Part shown: positions 61,429 through 64,000 of the stretch, piece by piece
Layout of the letters: each line of letters opens with the position of its first letter
How positions within the stretch are numbered: position 1 is the first letter of the stretch
Assembly: GCA_023453795.1 (NCBI GenBank)
Contig: JAEXSP010000019.1
Span: 62,001 to 126,000 of the forward strand
DNA: 64,000 nucleotides
Reading direction: 5' to 3'
Origin: Bacillota bacterium
GTDB lineage: Bacteria; Bacillota; Clostridia; Acetivibrionales; JAEXSP01
Made by a program: the position numbers and the translations under genes
The notes under the pieces: model-generated
Told to the model about the DNA's origin: nothing
Seen by the model: only the letters and a program-made list of their open reading frames with translations
Database searches by the model: none

Positions 61429-62706
61429 TTACTTCTCTTCTAAAAGCTTTTCAATACTTGTAAGCTGCACGCATATACAAAGTATCTCGATCGCCTTTTT
61501 CAATTCATCTATAGGCGGGAAGGTTGGTGCTATACGGATATTTTTGTCATTCGGATCCTTTCCGTAGGGATATGTCGCACCTGCACCTGTTAAAACAACT
61601 CCTGCGTCAGCTGCCATCTTAACAATCTTTTTCGCACATCCGTTCAAGGTATTAAGGCTGATAAAATAACCTCCGTTAGGCTTATTCCACCATGCTATGT
61701 TCTTTCCGTCCAATTCTTTTTGAAGTATGTCCAGCACGGCATCAAATTTCGGTTTAATCAGTGCTGCGTGCACTTTCATATGCTCTTCAACGTCCTTTAG
61801 ATTCTTAAAGCGCTTAGCATGTCTTAATTGATTTATTTTGTCAGGCCCGATTGTCTGTATAGTAATTTTCTTTTTAGCAAAATCAATATTGTTCTCGCTT
61901 GATGCCATAGCCGCCACACCCGCACCAGGGAAGCTTATTTTTGATGTAGACGAGAAAATGAGCACTCTATCAGGGTTGCCTGCTTCTTTACATGCTGCCA
62001 AAATATTTTTCAGCCTATCCGGCGTATCACTCAAGTGGTGAACCACATATGCATTGTCCCAGAATATTCTGAAATCCGGTGCTTTTGTTTTCATTTCGGC
62101 AAATCTTCTTACAACCTCATCCGAGTATGTAATCCCATCGGGGTTGCTGTATTTGGGTGTGCACCAAATACCTTTTATTGACTCGTCCTCAGCCACCAAT
62201 TTCTCAACCATATCCATGTCCGGTCCGTCGGACTTTATTTCTACAGTAATCATTTCAATGCCCAGTTGTTCACAAATCGCAAAATGCCTGTCGTATCCGG
62301 GGCTTGGGCATAAGAATTTAATCTTGGGCAGCTTTCCCCATGGCATAATACTTCCGGGAACACCAAAAAGCATGGCTCGTACAATTGTATCGTACATCAT
62401 ATTAAGGCTTGAATTTCCGCCGACAATAACTTCCTTAGGGTCTGCTTCCATTATTTCTGCAAATAAATTCTTTAATTCGGGAATCCCGTCAACCAGGCCA
62501 TAGTTGCGTACATCGGTTCCATTTTGCGTCTTATAGCAGTTCAGATCCTTCAACATATCTGAAGAAATATCAAGCTGCTCTGAACAGGGCTTTCCCCTGG
62601 ACATATCCAAATTAAGTTTCTGCGCCTTATATGCTTCATATTCTGCTTCTAATTTTCTTTTTTTCTCCTGAAGTTCATTTATACTCATTTTAGAAAAATC
62701 ATCCAT
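61429..62706 (-). CDS. aspartate aminotransferase-type PLP enzyme (PF12897-like)
   Basis: 425 residues of fold type I. PLP lysine in SSTSKISFPGAGVA, YNYG-like NYGLVDGIPELKNLFAEI near the start, NPDG and DNAYVVHHL in the active site, and RIAPTFPP near the end. It resembles the aspartate aminotransferase group with an N-terminal MNxLQEKKxxLExxY helix. A role in amino acid synthesis is inferred. Confidence 0.87.
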   Translation of the reverse strand: MDDFSKMSINELQEKKRKLEAEYEAYKAQKLNLDMSRGKPCSEQLDISSDMLKDLNCYKTQNGTDVRNYGLVDGIPELKNLFAEIMEADPKEVIVGGNSSLNMMYDTIVRAMLFGVPGSIMPWGKLPKIKFLCPSPGYDRHFAICEQLGIEMITVEIKSDGPDMDMVEKLVAEDESIKGIWCTPKYSNPDGITYSDEVVRRFAEMKTKAPDFRIFWDNAYVVHHLSDTPDRLKNILAACKEAGNPDRVLIFSSTSKISFPGAGVAAMASSENNIDFAKKKITIQTIGPDKINQLRHAKRFKNLKDVEEHMKVHAALIKPKFDAVLDILQKELDGKNIAWWNKPNGGYFISLNTLNGCAKKIVKMAADAGVVLTGAGATYPYGKDPNDKNIRIAPTFPPIDELKKAIEILCICVQLTSIEKLLEEK

Positions 62707-62934
62707 TGATACAGCCCCCTATATATAAAAACTATTTTTACAATTCTAATTCTACCTTTTTTATTTTAATATATAATATTCAATTATGCAAGTTAATGCT
62801 ATGAGAAATGCAATATTATTTTTATAATTGATAAAATTTAGTTGTTTAAATGATACAACTGCAAGTTTTTACATTTACTAATTCAATATTTTTCAAAATC
62901 AACTTGTAGATAAGCTATCCTGAGTATGTCATTT

Positions 62935-63460
62935 TTTTCATGTGTAAAAGCTGTTTCAGCGGACACAATAATATCACAAGGGTTCGTGGTGGTCGAGCCA
63001 AGAATATAATAAGATCTTTCGTAAGGTTTTATTATATTCGGTCAAAGATTAATATCAGGTCAATCAATGCTCTGCAGGCAGCGAATGGCTTGTTATTAGT
63101 CGGAGAGAAGAGCCTTATGCGGAGTGTATTTAACTGTTTGTGTTTTTCTGATAAATCATTCCGACTGGGATGTTTCCCTGATAGATGTCTTGTAAGGCTG
63201 TACTGCAGTACCAAATATTGCAGTGTGGTCAAAAGGGATGTATAAGGTTCGAGCTAAGATTATCAAGGGTTCCGCAGGTTTGTCTTTTTAGACTTACTGG
63301 AGGTTTGCTGCAGTCGAGAGATTGCAGCAGGTTTCCAAGGTATTCTTGATAGCCGAGCAAAGGTCGGCATAGGTTCTGTAATGCTTGCATGTAGTCGAAA
63401 GATTGGATGCAGGTATGTAAGGATTTGTACCGGCTGTAGCGAAGATCATCATGGGCTCTT
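62935..63460 (+). ncRNA. candidate large structured RNA (class not identified, strand tentative)
   Basis: No convincing gene occupies this 750-base gap. Instead there is a chain of stable hairpins: GGTTCG/CGAGCC (62981-62999), AATATAATAA/TTATTATATT (63003-63038), TGCTGCA/TGCAGCA (63306-63329), GCCGA/TCGGC (63352-63368) and TGCAT/ATGCA (63386-63411). Single-stranded AGGT(T) joints recur, and two hairpins share AGTCGA(A/G)AGATTG loops. Size, density and GC content well above the flanks suggest an ornate RNA of the OLE/ROOL/raiA kind, but I cannot name the class. A 101-codon open frame at 62940-63245 has no ribosome binding site. Confidence 0.5.
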
Positions 63461-63462
63461 GT

Positions 63463-64000
63463 TTATAATAAAACAGCTTTAATTACCCTTAAAAAATTCT
63501 TTGCTGCGATAGCTTCAATCTGCTCCTCGGAATAATTCATTTTTCTTAACTCATTGAATATCTTGTAAACATCTTCAACCCCGTTAATTCCATCCGGCAA
63601 GCATTCTACTCCGTCCAGATCAGCGCCAAGTCCTATGCATTCAATTCCTGCAAGTGCCGAGATATGCTCGACATTTTTTATAATATCAACCAAAGAAGCC
63701 TTGCCTGAATCTTCTAGGAATTCGGGATAAAGGTTGATGCCCATTACACCGCCTTTATCCTTTAATGCAATTATCTGCTCGTCAGTGAGGTTGCGTTTAT
63801 GACTGCAGATTTTTTTTGCATTTGAGTGGGATGCGATAATTGGTTTTTCGGATACTTCAATAACATCCCAAAAGCCCTTTTCCGATAAATGAGATACATC
63901 GACTATCATCCCGAGCGAATTCATTTCTTTTATTACTTTTCGTCCGAAAGGCGTAAGTCCTCCCCCGGAGATTCCGTCTGACACTCCGTCAGCTATTTCA
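63463..64000 (-). CDS. membrane dipeptidase, M19 family (C-terminal part; start beyond window)
   Basis: The frame is open to the window end (reading EIADGVSDGISGGGLTPFGR), so the N-terminal part lies outside. LGMIVDVSHLSEKGFWDVIE and PIIASHSNAKKICSHKRNLTDEQI carry the zinc-binding histidines of renal-dipeptidase-type peptidases. GLGADLDGVECLPDGI matches the family C-terminal region. It hydrolyses dipeptides, possibly including D-residues. Confidence 0.88.
   Translation of the reverse strand, partial: EIADGVSDGISGGGLTPFGRKVIKEMNSLGMIVDVSHLSEKGFWDVIEVSEKPIIASHSNAKKICSHKRNLTDEQIIALKDKGGVMGINLYPEFLEDSGKASLVDIIKNVEHISALAGIECIGLGADLDGVECLPDGINGVEDVYKIFNELRKMNYSEEQIEAIAAKNFLRVIKAVLL

Noticed and set aside
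62940..63245. 101-codon open frame in the intergenic region
   Set aside because: It has no ribosome binding site, an implausible amino acid composition, and coincides with the series of RNA hairpins.

Overview
The window is AT-rich chromosomal DNA from an anaerobic, spore-forming, cellulosome-producing clostridium. The evidence is a spoVACDE operon, a secreted galactanase-like enzyme carrying a dockerin module, a hybrid cluster protein with the clostridial cysteine spacing, strong GGAGG ribosome binding sites and frequent TTG/GTG starts. The Ruminiclostridium/Clostridium cellulolyticum neighbourhood fits best; this is inference from gene content, not a phylogeny.

Layout. 1-9.3 kb holds housekeeping genes: the end of a MutS2-like gene, an MFS exporter, a phosphoesterase, two tiny hydrophobic proteins, spoVAC-D-E, a DUF2935 protein and a putative metalloprotease. 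9.5-14.9 kb is a purine salvage unit (xpt plus a BMP-type nucleoside ABC transporter). A tyrosine recombinase follows. 16-21.5 kb is a decaying polymorphic-toxin locus: an RHS gene with a damaged start and an in-frame stop before its nucleotidyltransferase-like toxin tip, immunity genes including an Imm21-type gene, and truncated REP-associated transposase copies. 21.6-27.7 kb holds a secreted protein, the dockerin-GH43-CBM13 enzyme, hcp, azoR and a DUF4145 protein.

29.1-36.0 kb is a compact filamentous-phage (inovirus) prophage. It has a repressor-like gene with an operator array, a secreted adsorption-like protein, small membrane proteins, a coat-like protein, a Zot-type assembly ATPase, a rolling-circle Rep with an upstream origin hairpin, and flanking 49-50 bp repeats. 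It carries six intergenic elements bounded by the 9-bp inverted repeat TGTATCTCA/TGAGATACA that come in exactly two sizes, 54 and 64 bp. It also has two tRNA-like genes with initiator-type bodies but a UGU anticodon position.

36.3-57.1 kb, all on the minus strand, is an apparent sulfur-scavenging supercluster. It combines a nitrogenase-like system (NifH-, NifK- and NifD-like), a MetNIQ-type transporter, cysteine synthase, two MtaA-type corrinoid methyltransferases, a corrinoid protein, a RACo-type reductive activator, DUF1638, a sulfonate-type ABC transporter with two permeases, a copper-type P-ATPase, a YezD-like small protein and an FMN-binding protein. Its transcription units share a promoter/operator module (TTGACA-N17-TAWWAT followed by an ATAGGAA-type box), and four sites carry the same short leader motif fused to an intrinsic terminator. 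I propose that methylated organosulfur compounds are imported, cleaved by the nitrogenase-like enzyme and/or demethylated by the corrinoid system, and the sulfur captured by CysK. The NifD-like subunit keeps the cofactor cysteine but has Phe in place of the cofactor histidine.

57-64 kb returns to housekeeping genes (ROK kinase, GntR/UTRA regulator, purB, aspartate aminotransferase), then about 500 bp that looks like a large structured RNA, and the C-terminal part of a membrane dipeptidase cut by the window end.
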